Below the pieces are notes generated by a model, which worked only from the letters and a program-made list of their open reading frames with translations, ran no database searches and had not been told where the DNA came from. 64,000 bases of DNA, from the NCBI GenBank assembly GCA_963691705.1, contig OY829541.1, forward strand, positions 18,160,564 through 18,224,563. Direction: 5' to 3'. Source of the DNA: Viola odorata (lineage: Eukaryota; Streptophyta; Magnoliopsida; Malpighiales; Violaceae). Below are positions 1 through 10,300 of the stretch, in pieces; the first letter of the stretch is position 1; each line of letters starts with the position of its first letter. The position numbers were made by a program, and so were the translations under genes.

Positions 1-6
1 TAATCC

Positions 7-299
7 ATGCCCAAACGGCATGACAATTTCATAATTTCAATTTCTAAACCATGCCCAATGGCATGTCAACTTTCAATTTCATTTTCAATTTCTAGATCAA
101 GCCCAACGGCATGTCAAATTTCAATCACAATTTCTAGACCATGCCCAACGGCATGTCAAATTTTAATTTCAATTTGTAGACCATGCCCAACGGCATGTCA
201 CACTCCAATTTCTAATCCATGCCCAAACGGCATGTCAATTTTATAATTTCAATTTCTAAACCATGCCCAATCGGCATGTCAAATTTCAATTTCTAATCC
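7..299 (+). repeat. 293-bp seven-monomer unit (extended alpha + beta)
   Basis: Monomer lengths from the ATG at 7 are 44-48-42-42-36-44-37, summing to 293. It is the alpha+beta unit with one extra 42-bp monomer. The third monomer carries the marker CAATCACAATT. The first monomer has GGCATGACAATTTC, a private change seen again only at 3602, which ties the two positions together as duplicates. The second copy (3602) has lost one 42-bp monomer. Confidence 0.85.
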
Positions 300-550
300 A
301 TGCCCAAAGAGCATGTCAATTTCATAATTTCAATTTCTAAACCATGCCCAACGGCATGTCAACTTTCAGTTTCAATTTCAATTTCTAGACCAAGCCCAAC
401 GGCATGTCAAATTTCAATTTCAATTTCTAGACCATGCCCAACGGCATGTCACATTCCAATTTCTAAACCATGCCCAAACGGCATGTCAATTTTATAATTT
501 CAATTTCTAAACCATGCCAAATCGGCATGTCAAATTTCAATTTCTAATCC

Positions 551-720
551 ATGCCCAAACTGCATGTCAATTTCATAATTTCAATTTCTAAACCATGCCA
601 GCCGGCATGTCAACTTTCAATTTCAATTTCAATTTCTAGACCATACCCAACGGCATGTCAAATTTCATTTTCAACTTCTAGACCATGCCCAACGGCATGT
701 CACACTCCAATTTCTAATCC
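551..720 (+). repeat. Alpha word, 170 bp (44-48-42-36), exemplar
   Basis: Monomers start at 551, 595, 643 and 685. The 48-bp second monomer has three hexamer copies after GTCAAC. The 36-bp last monomer has GTCACACTCC and the tail CTAATCC. Alpha words recur throughout, either alone before a gamma word or followed by beta to make 251 bp. This copy has private substitutions such as GCCAGCCGG at about 597 and ATACCC at 643, both retained at +3,553. Confidence 0.85.
635..640. other. Recurrent TCTAGA hexamer (XbaI site) in monomer tail
   Basis: TCTAGA is the tail of most 42-bp and 48-bp monomers. The 44-, 45-, 36- and 37-bp classes have TCTAAA, TCTAAG or TCTAAT instead. The site therefore marks particular positions inside each higher-order word, not every monomer. 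This is a landmark of the repeat and not a regulatory site. Confidence 0.85.
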
Positions 721-844
721 ATGCCCAAACGGCATGTCAATTTCATAATTTCAATTTCTAAGCCATGCCAAACGGCATGTCAACTTTCAATTTCAATTTC
801 TAGACCATGCCCAATCGGCATGTCGAATTTCATAACTTCAATTT

Positions 845-886
845 CTAAACCATGCCCAACGGCATGTCAAATTTCAATTTCAATTT
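845..886 (+). repeat. Example of the canonical 42-bp monomer
   Basis: A representative interval one monomer long, read from a TCTAAACC tail into the next unit. From the ATG at 852 the unit has the inverted repeat, then AAATTTC and hexamer copies, then the TCTAGACC tail. Length classes follow simple rules. The loop is 4 nt (CAAC) or 5 nt (CAAAC, CAATC). TTTCAA copy number gives steps of 6 bp (36, 42, 48). A CATAA insertion adds 1-2 bp to give 44 and 45. The 37-bp class has a 5-nt loop and one hexamer fewer. Confidence 0.9.
851..866. repeat. Inverted repeat inside the monomer (example)
   Basis: CATGCC at 851-856 and GGCATG at 861-866 are exact reverse complements around the 4-nt loop CAAC. The same element recurs in most monomers, with loop CAAAC or CAATC in the 44-, 45- and 37-bp classes. 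It is not invariant: the third monomer of each alpha word carries AAGCCC, giving one stem mismatch, and the first alpha monomer often has AAACTGCATG, which shortens the stem. It could extrude as a small hairpin or bind a dimeric protein. Neither is shown by the sequence. Confidence 0.85.
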
Positions 887-971
887 CTAGACCATGCCCA
901 ACGGCATGTCAAATTTTAATTTCAATTTCTAGACCTTGCCCAACGGTATTTCACACTCCAATTTCTAATCC

Positions 972-1052
972 ATGCCCAAACGGCATGTCAATTTTATAAT
1001 TTCAATTTCTAAACCATTCCCAATCGGCATGTCAAATTTCAATTTCTAATCC
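972..1052 (+). repeat. Beta word, 81 bp (44-37), exemplar
   Basis: A 44-bp monomer with GTCAATTTTATAATTTC is followed by a 37-bp monomer with a 5-nt loop and only one full hexamer, ending CTAATCC. Beta follows either alpha (giving 251 bp) or gamma (giving 332 bp, as here: 721 to 1053). A common variant has TTTCAAATCC in place of TTTCTAATCC at its end, removing a TAA and letting a chance open frame run on (for example at 7815 and 9070). Confidence 0.85.
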
Positions 1053-1303
1053 ATGCACAAACGGCATGTCAATTTCATAATTTCAATTTCTAAACCATGC
1101 CCAGCGGCATGTCAACTTTCAATTTCAATTTCAATTTCTAGACCAAGCCCAACGGCATGTCAAATTTCAATTTCAATTTCTAGACCATGCCCAACGGCAT
1201 GTCACATTCGAATTTCTAAACCATGCCCAAACGGCATGTCAATTTTATAATTTCAATTTCTAAACCATGCCAAATCGGCATGTCAAATTTCAATTTCTAA
1301 TCC
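1053..1303 (+). repeat. Alpha+beta higher-order unit, 251 bp, exemplar
   Basis: Six monomers of 44-48-42-36-44-37. The first monomer is the GCACAAACGG variant and the second has CCCAGCGG. The 36-bp monomer carries CATTCGAATTTC, a private change also present at about 4,760, which identifies the +3,553 duplicate. Alpha+beta and gamma are both 251 bp but differ in monomer order and composition. Confidence 0.88.
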
Positions 1304-1724
1304 ATGCCCAAACTGCATGTCAATTTCATAATTTCAATTTCTAAACCATGCCCAACGGCATGTCAACTTTCAATTTCAATTTCAATTTCTAGACCATGCC
1401 CAACGGCATTTCAAATTTCAATTTCAACTTCTAGACCATGCCCAACGACATGTCACACTCCAATTTCTAATCCATGCCCAAACGGCATGTCAATTTCATA
1501 ATTTCAATTTCTAAGCCATGCCCAACGGCATGTCAACTTTCAATTTCAATTTCTAGACCATGCCCAATCGGCATGTCGAATTTCATAACTTCAATTTCTA
1601 AACCATGCCCAACGGCATGTCAAATTTCAATTTCAATTTCTAGACCATGCCCAACGGCATGTCAAATTTCAATTTCAACTTCTAGACCATGCCCAACGAC
1701 ATGTCACACTCCAATTTCTAATCC

Positions 1725-2020
1725 ATGCCCAAACGGCATGTCAATTTCATAATTTCAATTTCTAAGCCATGCCCAACGGCATGTCAACTTTCAATTTCAA
1801 TTTCTAGACCATGCCCAATCGGCATGTCGAATTTCATAACTTCAATTTCTAAACCATGCCCAACGGCATGTCAAATTTTAATTTCAATTTCTAGACCATG
1901 CCCAATCGGCATGTCAAATTTCATAACTTCAATTTCTAAACCATGCCCAGGGGCATATCAAATTTCAATTTCCATTTCTAGACCATGCCCAACGGCATGT
2001 CACATTCCAATATCTAATCC
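1725..2020 (+). repeat. Expanded gamma word, 296 bp (seven monomers)
   Basis: Monomers of 44-42-45-42-45-42-36 start at 1725, 1769, 1811, 1856, 1898, 1943 and 1985. A second 45-bp monomer has been added to gamma. The 1943 monomer has the private sequence CCCAGGGGCATATC. The same unit with the same private changes occurs at +3,553 (5,278-5,573), where the leading ATG is ATT. Confidence 0.85.
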
Positions 2021-2352
2021 ATGCCCAAACGGCATGTCAATTTCATAATTTCAATTTCTAAGCCATGCCCAACGTCATGTCAACTTTCAATTTCAATTTC
2101 TAGACCTTGCCCAATCGGCATGTCGAATTTCATAATTTCAATTTCTAAACCATGCCCAACGGCATGTCAAATTTCAATTTCAATTTCTAGACCATGCCCA
2201 ATGGCATGTCAAATTTTAATTTCAATTTCTAGACCATACCCAACGGCATGTTACACTCCAATTTCTAATCCATGCCCAAACGGCATGTCAATTTTATAAT
2301 TTCAATTTCTAAACCATGCCCAATCAACATCTCAAATTTCAATTTCTAATCC

Positions 2353-2885
2353 ATGCACAAACGGCATGTCAATTTCATAATTTCAATTTCTAAACCATGC
2401 ACAACGGCATGTCAACTTTCAATTTCAATTTCAATTTCTAGACGAAGCCCAACGGCATGTCAAATTTCAATTACAATTTCTAGACCATGCCCAACGGCAT
2501 GTCAAATTTTAATTTCAATTTCTAGACCATGCCCAACGGCATGTCACACTCCAATTTCTAATCCATGCCCAAACGGCATGTCAATTTTATAATTTCAATT
2601 TCTAAACCATGCCAAATCGGCATGTCAAATTTCAATTTCTAATCCATGCACAAACGGCATGTCAATTTCATAATTTCAATTTCTAAACCATGCCCAACGG
2701 CATGTCAACTTTCAATTTCAATTTCAATTTCTAGACCAAGCCCAACGGCATGTCAAATTTCAATTTCAATTTCTGGACCATGCCCAACGGCATGTCAAAT
2801 TTTAATTTCAATTTCTAGACCATGCCCAACGGCATGTCACACTCCAATTTCTAATCCATGCCCAAACGGCATGTCAATTTTATAA
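2353..2885 (+). repeat. Two adjacent 293-bp units of extended alpha + beta type
   Basis: Units starting at 2353 and 2646 each open with GCACAAACGG and contain the extra 42-bp monomer with TTTTAATTT. The first carries CTAGACGAAGCCC and CATGCACAACGG as private changes, both repeated near 5,906-6,145. The second has CTGGACC near 2,774; close to that point the match with the +3,553 copy ends, because the copy at 6199 is the shorter 251-bp form. Confidence 0.8.
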
Positions 2886-3601
2886 TTGCAATTTCTAAAC
2901 CATGCCCAATCGGCATGTCAAATTTCAATTTCTAATCCATGCACAAACGGCATGTCAATTTCATAATTTCAATTTCTAAACCATGCCCAACGACATGTCA
3001 CATTCCAATTTCTAAACCATGCCCAAACGGCATGTCAATTTTATAATTTCAATTTCTAAACCATGCCCAATCGGCATGTCAAATTTCAATTTCAAATCCA
3101 TGCCCAAACTGCGTGTCAATTTCATAATTTCAATTTCTAAATCATGCCCAAGGGCATGTCAACTTTCAATTTCAATTTCAATTTCTAGACCATGCCCAAC
3201 GGCATGTCAAATCTCAATTTCAACTTCTAGACCATGCCCAACGGCATGTCACACTCCAATATCTAATCCATGCCCAAACGACATGTCAATTTCATAATTT
3301 CAATTTCTAAGCCATGCCCAACAGCATGTCAACTTTCAATTTCAATTTCTAGACCATGCCCAATCGGCATGTCGAATTTCATAATTTCAATTTCTAAACC
3401 ATGCCCAACGGCATGTCAAATTTCAATTTCAATTTCTAGACCATGCCCAACGGCATGTCAAATTTTAATTTCAATTTCTAGACCATGCCCAACGGCATGT
3501 CACACTCCAATTTCTAATCCATGCGCAAACGACATGTCAATTTTATAATTTCAATTTCTAAACCATGCCCAATTGGCATGTCAAATTTCAATTTCTAATC
3601 C
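2886..3601 (+). repeat. Mixed words with a truncated alpha unit
   Basis: The unit beginning at the GCACAAACGG monomer near 2,938 goes straight into a CCCAACGACATGTCACATTCC monomer, so its 48- and 42-bp monomers are missing. From 3,019 to 3,600 the order and markers (TTTCAAATCC, CCCAAGGGC, GCGCAAACGACATG) match the stretch 9,070-9,652 at a shift of 6,051 bp. The same word string thus exists in the left block and the next block. Confidence 0.72.
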
Positions 3602-6330
3602 ATGCCCAAACGGCATGACAATTTCATAATTTCAATTTCTAAACCATGCCCAATGGCATGTCAACTTTCAATTTCATTTTCAATTTCTAGATCAAGCCCA
3701 ACGGCATGTCAAATTTCAATCACAATTTGTAGACCATGCCCAACGGCATGTCACACTCCAATTTCTAATCCATGCCCAAACGGCATGTCAATTTTATAAT
3801 TTCAATTTCTAAACCATGCCCAATCGGCATGTCAAATTTCAATTTCTAATCCATGCCCAAACAGCATGTCAATTTCATAATTTCAATTTCTAAACCATGC
3901 CCAACGGCATGTCAACTTTCAGTTTCAATTTCAATTTCTAGACCAAGCCCAACGGCATGTCAAATTTCAATTTCAATTTCTAGACCATGCCCAACGGCAT
4001 GTCACATTCCAATTTCTAAACCATGCCCAAACGGCATGTCAATTTTATAATTTCAATTTCTAAACCATGCCAAATCGGCATGTCAAATTTCAATTTCTAA
4101 TCCATGCCCAAACTGCATGTCAATTTCATAATTTCAATTTCTAAACCATGCCAGCCGGCATGTCAACTTTCAATTTCAATTTCAATTTCTAGACCATACC
4201 CAACGGCATGTCAAATTTCAATTTCAACTTCTAGACCATGCCCAACGGCATGTCACACTCCAATTTCTAATCCATGCCCAAACGGCATGTCAATTTCATA
4301 ATTTCAATTTCTAAGCCATGCCAAACGGCATGTCAACTTTCAATTTCAATTTCTAGACCATGCCCAATCGGCATGTCGAATTTCATAACTTCAATTTCTA
4401 AACCATGCCCAACGGCATGTCAAATTTCAATTTCAATTTCTAGACCATGCCCAACGGCATGTCAAATTTTAATTTCAATTTCTAGACCATGCCCAACGGT
4501 ATTTCACACTCCAATTTCTAATCCATGCCCAAACGGCATGTCAATTTTATAATTTCAATTTCTAAACCATGCCCAATCGGCATGTCAAATTTCAATTTCT
4601 AATCCATGCACAAACGGCATGTCAATTTCATAATTTCAATTTCTAAACCATGCCCAGCGGCATGTCAACTTTCAATTTCAATTTCAATTTCTAGACCAAG
4701 CCCAACGGCATGTCAAATTTCAATTTCAATTTCTAGACCATGCCCAACGGCATGTCACATTCGAATTTCTAAACCATGCCCAAACGGCATGTCAATTTTA
4801 TAATTTCAATTTCTAAACCATGCCAAATCGGCATGTCAAATTTCAATTTCTAATCCATGCCCAAACTGCATGTCAATTTCATAATTTCAATTTCTAAACC
4901 ATGCCCAACGGCATGTCAACTTTCAATTTCAATTTCAATTTCTAGACCATGCCCAACGGCATTTCAAATTTCAATTTCAACTTCTAGACCATGCCCAACG
5001 ACATGTCACACTCCAATTTCTAATCCATGCCCAAACGGCATGTCAATTTCATAATTTCAATTTCTAAGCCATGCCCAACGGCATGTCAACTTTCAATTTC
5101 AATTTCTAGACCATGCCCAATCGGCATGTCGAATTTCATAACTTCAATTTCTAAACCATGCCCAACGGCATGTCAAATTTCAATTTCAATTTCTAGACCA
5201 TGCCCAACGGCATGTCAAATTTCAATTTCAACTTCTAGACCATGCCCAACGACATGTCACACTCCAATTTCTAATCCATTCCCAAACGGCATGTCAATTT
5301 CATAATTTCAATTTCTAAGCCATGCCCAACGGCATGTCAACTTTCAATTTCAATTTCTAGACCATGCCCAATCGGCATGTCGAATTTCATAACTTCAATT
5401 TCTAAACCATGCCCAACGGCATGTCAAATTTTAATTTCAATTTCTAGACCATGCCCAATCGGCATGTCAAATTTCATAACTTCAATTTCTAAACCATGCC
5501 CAGGGGCATATCAAATTTCAATTTCCATTTCTAGACCATGCCCAACGGCATGTCACATTCCAATATCTAATCCATGCCCAAACGGCATGTCAATTTCATA
5601 ATTTCAATTTCTAAGCCATGCCCAACGTCATGTCAACTTTCAATTTCAATTTCTAGACCTTGCCCAATCGGCATGTCGAATTTCATAATTTCAATTTCTA
5701 AACCATGCCCAACGGCATGTCAAATTTCAATTTCAATTTCTAGACCATGCCCAATGGCATGTCAAATTTTAATTTCAATTTCTAGACCATACCCAACGGC
5801 ATGTTACACTCCAATTTCTAATCCATGCCCAAACGGCATGTCAATTTTATAATTTCAATTTCTAAACCATGCCCAATCAACATCTCAAATTTCAATTTCT
5901 AATCCATGCACAAACGGCATGTCAATTTCATAATTTCAATTTCTAAACCATGCACAACGGCATGTCAACTTTCAATTTCAATTTCAATTTCTAGACGAAG
6001 CCCAACGGCATGTCAAATTTCAATTACAATTTCTAGACCATGCCCAACGGCATGTCAAATTTTAATTTCAATTTCTAGACCATGCCCAACGGCATGTCAC
6101 ACTCCAATTTCTAATCCATGCCCAAACGGCATGTCAATTTTATAATTTCAATTTCTAAACCATGCCAAATCGGCATGTCAAATTTCAATTTCTAATCCAT
6201 GCACAAACGGCATGTCAATTTCATAATTTCAATTTCTAAACCATGCCCAACGGCATGTCAACTTTCAATTTCAATTTCAATTTCTAGACCAAGCCCAACG
6301 GCATGTCAAATTTCAATTTCAATTTCTAGA

Positions 6331-7154
6331 CCATGCCCAACGGCATGTCACATTCCAATTTCTAAACCATGCCCAAACGGCATGTCAATTTTATAATTTC
6401 AATTTCTAAACCATGCCAAATCGGCATGTCAAATTTCAATTTCTAATCCATGCCCAAACTGCATGTCAATTTCATAATTTCAATTTCTAAACCATGCCCA
6501 ACGGCATGTCAACTTTCAATTTCAATTTCAATTTCTAGACCATGCCCAACGGCATGTCAAATTTCAATTTCAACTTCTAGACCATGCCCAACGGCATGTC
6601 ACACTCCAATTTCTAATCCATGTCCAAACGGCATGTCAATTTTATAATTTCAATTTCTAAGCCATGCCCAACGGCATGTCAACTTTCAATTTCAATTTCT
6701 AGACCATGCCCAATCGGCATGTCGAATTTCATAACCTCAATTTCTAAACCATGCCCAACGGCATGTCAAATTTCAATTTCAATTTCTAGACCATGCCCAA
6801 CGGCATGTCAAATTTTAATTTCAATTTCTAGACCATGCCCAACGGCATGTCACACTCCAATTTCTAATCCATGCCTAAACGGCATGTCAGTTTTATAATT
6901 TCAATTTCTAAACCATGCCCAATCGGCATGTCAAATTTCAATTTCTAATCCATGCACAAACGGCATGTCAATTTCATAATTTCAATTTCTAAACCATGCC
7001 CAACGGCATGTCAAATTTCAATTTCAATTTCTAGACCATGCCCAACGGCATGTCACATTCCAATTTCTAAACCATGCCCAAACGGCATGTCAATTTTATA
7101 ATTTCAATTTCTAAACCATGCCAAATCGGCATGTCAAATTTCAATTTCTAATCC
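6331..7154 (+). repeat. Alpha/gamma/beta words between two large duplications
   Basis: An alpha word begins at 6450 and a gamma word at 6620, whose first monomer is a TCCATGTCC variant with TTTTATAATTTC. A shortened unit near 6,951-7,073 lacks the 48-bp monomer. Private changes include GCCTAAACGG and GTCAGTTTT around 6,875-6,890. I see nothing here other than satellite. Confidence 0.72.
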
Positions 7155-7312
7155 ATGCCCAAACTGCATGTCAATTTCATAATTTCAATTTCTAAACCAT
7201 GCCCAACGGCATGTCAACTTTCAATTTCTAGACCATGCCCAACGGCATGTCAAATTTCAATTTCAACTTCTAGACCATGCCCAACGGCATGTCACACTCC
7301 AATTTCTAATCC
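7155..7312 (+). repeat. 158-bp alpha variant with two hexamers deleted
   Basis: Monomer lengths are 44-36-42-36. The second monomer, starting at 7199, has lost 12 bp (two TTTCAA copies) relative to the normal 48-bp form. The same deletion is seen in alpha words starting at 10197, 16254, 21056, 24815 and 27065, each followed by a gamma word whose first monomer reads ACGGCCTGTC. This linked pair of markers follows one ancestral block through successive duplications. Confidence 0.85.
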
Positions 7313-10300
7313 ATGCCCAAACGGCCTGTCAATTTCATAATTTCAATTTCTAAGCCATGCCCAACGGCATGTCAACTTTCAATTTCAATTTCTAGACCAT
7401 GCCCAATCGGCATGTCGAATTTCATAACTTCAATTTCTATACCATGCCCAACGGCATGTCAAATTTCAATTTCAATTTCTAGACTATGCCCAACGGCATG
7501 TCAAATTTTAATTTCAATTTCTAGACCATGCCCAACGGCATGTCACACTCCAATTTCTAATCCATGCCCCAACGGCATGTCAATTTTATAATTTCAATTT
7601 CTAAACCATGCCCAATCGGCATGTCAAATTTCAATTTCTAATCCATGCCCAAACGGCATGTCAATTTCATAATTTCAATTTCTAAACCATGCCCAACGGC
7701 ATGTCAACTTTCCATTTCTATTTCAATTTCTAGACCAAGCCCAACGGCAAGTCAAATTTCAATTTCAATTTCTAGACCATGCCCAACGGCATGTCACATT
7801 CCAATTTCTAAACCATGCCCAAACGGCATGTCAATTTTATAATTTCAATTTCTAAACCATGCCCAATCGGCATGTCAAATTTCAATTTCAAATCCATGCC
7901 CAAACTGTATGTCAATTTCATAATTTCAATTTCTAAACCATGCCCAGCGGCATGTCAACTTTCAATTTCAATTTCAATTTCTAGACCAAGCCCAACGGCA
8001 TGTCAAATTTCAATTTCAATTTCTAGACCATGCCCAACGGCATGTCACATTCCAATTTCTAAACCATGCCCAAACGGCATGTCAATTTTATAATTTCAAT
8101 TTCTAAACCATGCCAAATCGGCATGTCAAATTTCAATTTCTAATCCATGCCCAAACTGCATGTCAATTTCATAATTTCAATTTCTAAACCATGCCCAACG
8201 GCATGTCAACTTTCAATTTCAATTTCAATTTCTAGACCATGCCCAACGGCATGTCAAATTTCAATTTCAACTTCTAGACCATGCCCAACGACATGTCACA
8301 CTCCAATTTCTAATCCATGCCCAAACGGCATGTCAATTTCATAATTTCAATTTCTAAGCCATGCCCAACGGCATGTCAACTTTCAATTTCAATTTCTAGA
8401 CCATGCCCAATCGGCATGTCGAATTTCATAACTTCAATTTCTAAACCATGCCCAACGGCAGGTCAAATTTCAATTTCAATTTCTAGATCATGCCCAACGG
8501 CATGTCAAATTTTAATTTCAATTTCTAGACCATGCCCAACGCCATGTCACACTCCAATTTCTAATCCATGCCCAAACGACATGTCAATTTTATAATTTCA
8601 ATTTCTAAGCCATGCCCAACGGCATGTCAACTTTCAATTTCAATTTCTAGACCATGCCCAATCGGCATGTCGAATTTCATAATTTCAATTTCTAAACCAT
8701 GCCCAACGGCATGTCAAATTTCAATTTCAATTTCTAGACCATGCCCAACGGCATGTCAAATTTCAATTTCAACTTCTAGACCATGCCCAACGGCATGTCA
8801 CAATCCAATTTCTAATCCATGCCCAAACGGCATGTCAATTTTATAATTTCAATTTCTAAACCATGCCCAATCGGCATGTGAAATTTCAATTTCTAATCCA
8901 TGCCCAAACGGCATGTCAATTTCATAATTTCAATTTCTAAACCATGCCCAACGGCATGTCAACTTTCCATTTCTATTTCAATTTCTAGACCAAGCCCAAC
9001 GGCAAGTCAAATTTCAATTTCAATTTCTAGACCATGCCCAACGGCATGTTACATTCCAATTTCTAAACGATGCCCAAACAGCATGTCAATTTTATAATTT
9101 CAATTTCTAAACCATGCCCAATCGGCATGTCAAATTTCAATTTCAAATCCATGCCCAAACTGTATGTCAATTTCATAATTTCAATTTCTAAACCATGCCC
9201 AAGGGCATGTCAACTGTCAATTTCAATTTCAATTTCTAGACCATGCCCAACGGCATGTCAAATTTCAATTTCAACTTCTAGACCATGCCCAACGGCATGT
9301 CACACTCCAATATCTAATCCATGCCCAAACGACATGTCAATTTCATAATTTCAATTTCTAAGCCATGCCCAACGGCATGTCAACTTTCAATTTCAATTTC
9401 TAGACCATGCCCAATCGGCATGTCGAATTTCATAATTTCAATTTCTAAACCATGCCCAACGGCATGTCAAATTTCAATTTCAATTTCTAGACCATGCCCA
9501 ACGGCATGTCAAATTTTAATTTCAATTTCTAGACCATGCCCAACGGCATGTCACACTCCAATTTCTAATCCATGCGCAAACGACATGTCAATTTTATAAT
9601 TTCAATTTCTAAACCATGCCCAATAGGCATGTCAAATTTTAATTTCTAATCCATGCCCAAACGACATGTCAATTTCATAATTTCAATTTCTAAACCATGC
9701 CCAACGGCATGTCAACTTTCAATTTCAATTTCAATTTCTAGACCAAGCCCAACGGCATGTCAAATTTCAATCACAATTTCTAGACCATGCCCAACGGCAT
9801 GTCAAATTTTAATTTCAATTTCTAGACCATGCCCAACGTCATGTCACACTCCAATTTCTAATCCATGCCCAAACGGCATGTCAATTTTATAATTTCAATT
9901 TCTAAACCATGCCCAATCGGCATGTCAAATTTCAATTTCTAATCCATGCCCAAATGGCATGTCAATTTCATAATTTCAATTTCTAAACAATGCCCAACGG
10001 CATGTCAACTTTCAATTTCAATTTCAATTTCTAGACCAAGCCCAACGGCATGTCAAATTTCAATTTCAATTTCTAGACCATGCCCAACGGCATGTCACAT
10101 TCCAATTTCTAAACCATGCCCAAACGGCATGTCAATTTTATAATTTCAATTTCTAAACCATGCCAAATCGGCATGTCAAATTTCAATTTCTAATCCATGC
10201 CCAAACTGCATGTCAATTTCATAATTTCAATTTCTAAACCATGCCCAACGGCATGTCAACTTTCAATTTCTAGACCATGCCCAACGGCATGTCAAATTTC

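Larger units (their letters stand above)
721..971 (+). repeat. Gamma word, 251 bp (44-42-45-42-42-36), exemplar
   Basis: Six monomers of 44, 42, 45, 42, 42 and 36 bp. Diagnostic sites are TCTAAGCC ending the first monomer, CAATCGGCATGTCGAATTTC in the third (45-bp) monomer, and either TTTTAATTT or AATTTCAACTTC in the fifth. Further gamma words begin at 1474, 2021, 3270, 7313, 8317, 8568 and many later positions. Its length equals that of alpha+beta although the monomer order differs. Confidence 0.88.
1..6330 (+). repeat. 3,553-bp segmental tandem duplication
   Basis: The block from the window start to about 2,775 is repeated at about 3,596-6,328. Landmarks at 300, 551, 721, 1053, 1304, 1474, 2021, 2353 and 2646 recur exactly 3,553 bp later. 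The copies share private variants (GACAATTTC, GCCAGCCGG, CAGGGGCATATC, AATCAACATCTC). They differ by a 42-bp monomer missing in the second copy near 3,725 and a few substitutions (AAAGAGC against AAACAGC at about 307/3,860; an ATT at about 1,016 in copy 1 and at 5,278 in copy 2). The 2,775-3,595 stretch is not in the second copy. Confidence 0.85.

Noticed and set aside
848..870. Tandem p53-family-like half sites around the two CATG cores
   Set aside because: Each decamer misses the consensus by one or two positions, and the resemblance follows from the CATG dyad. No independent support for binding, and the lineage is unknown.
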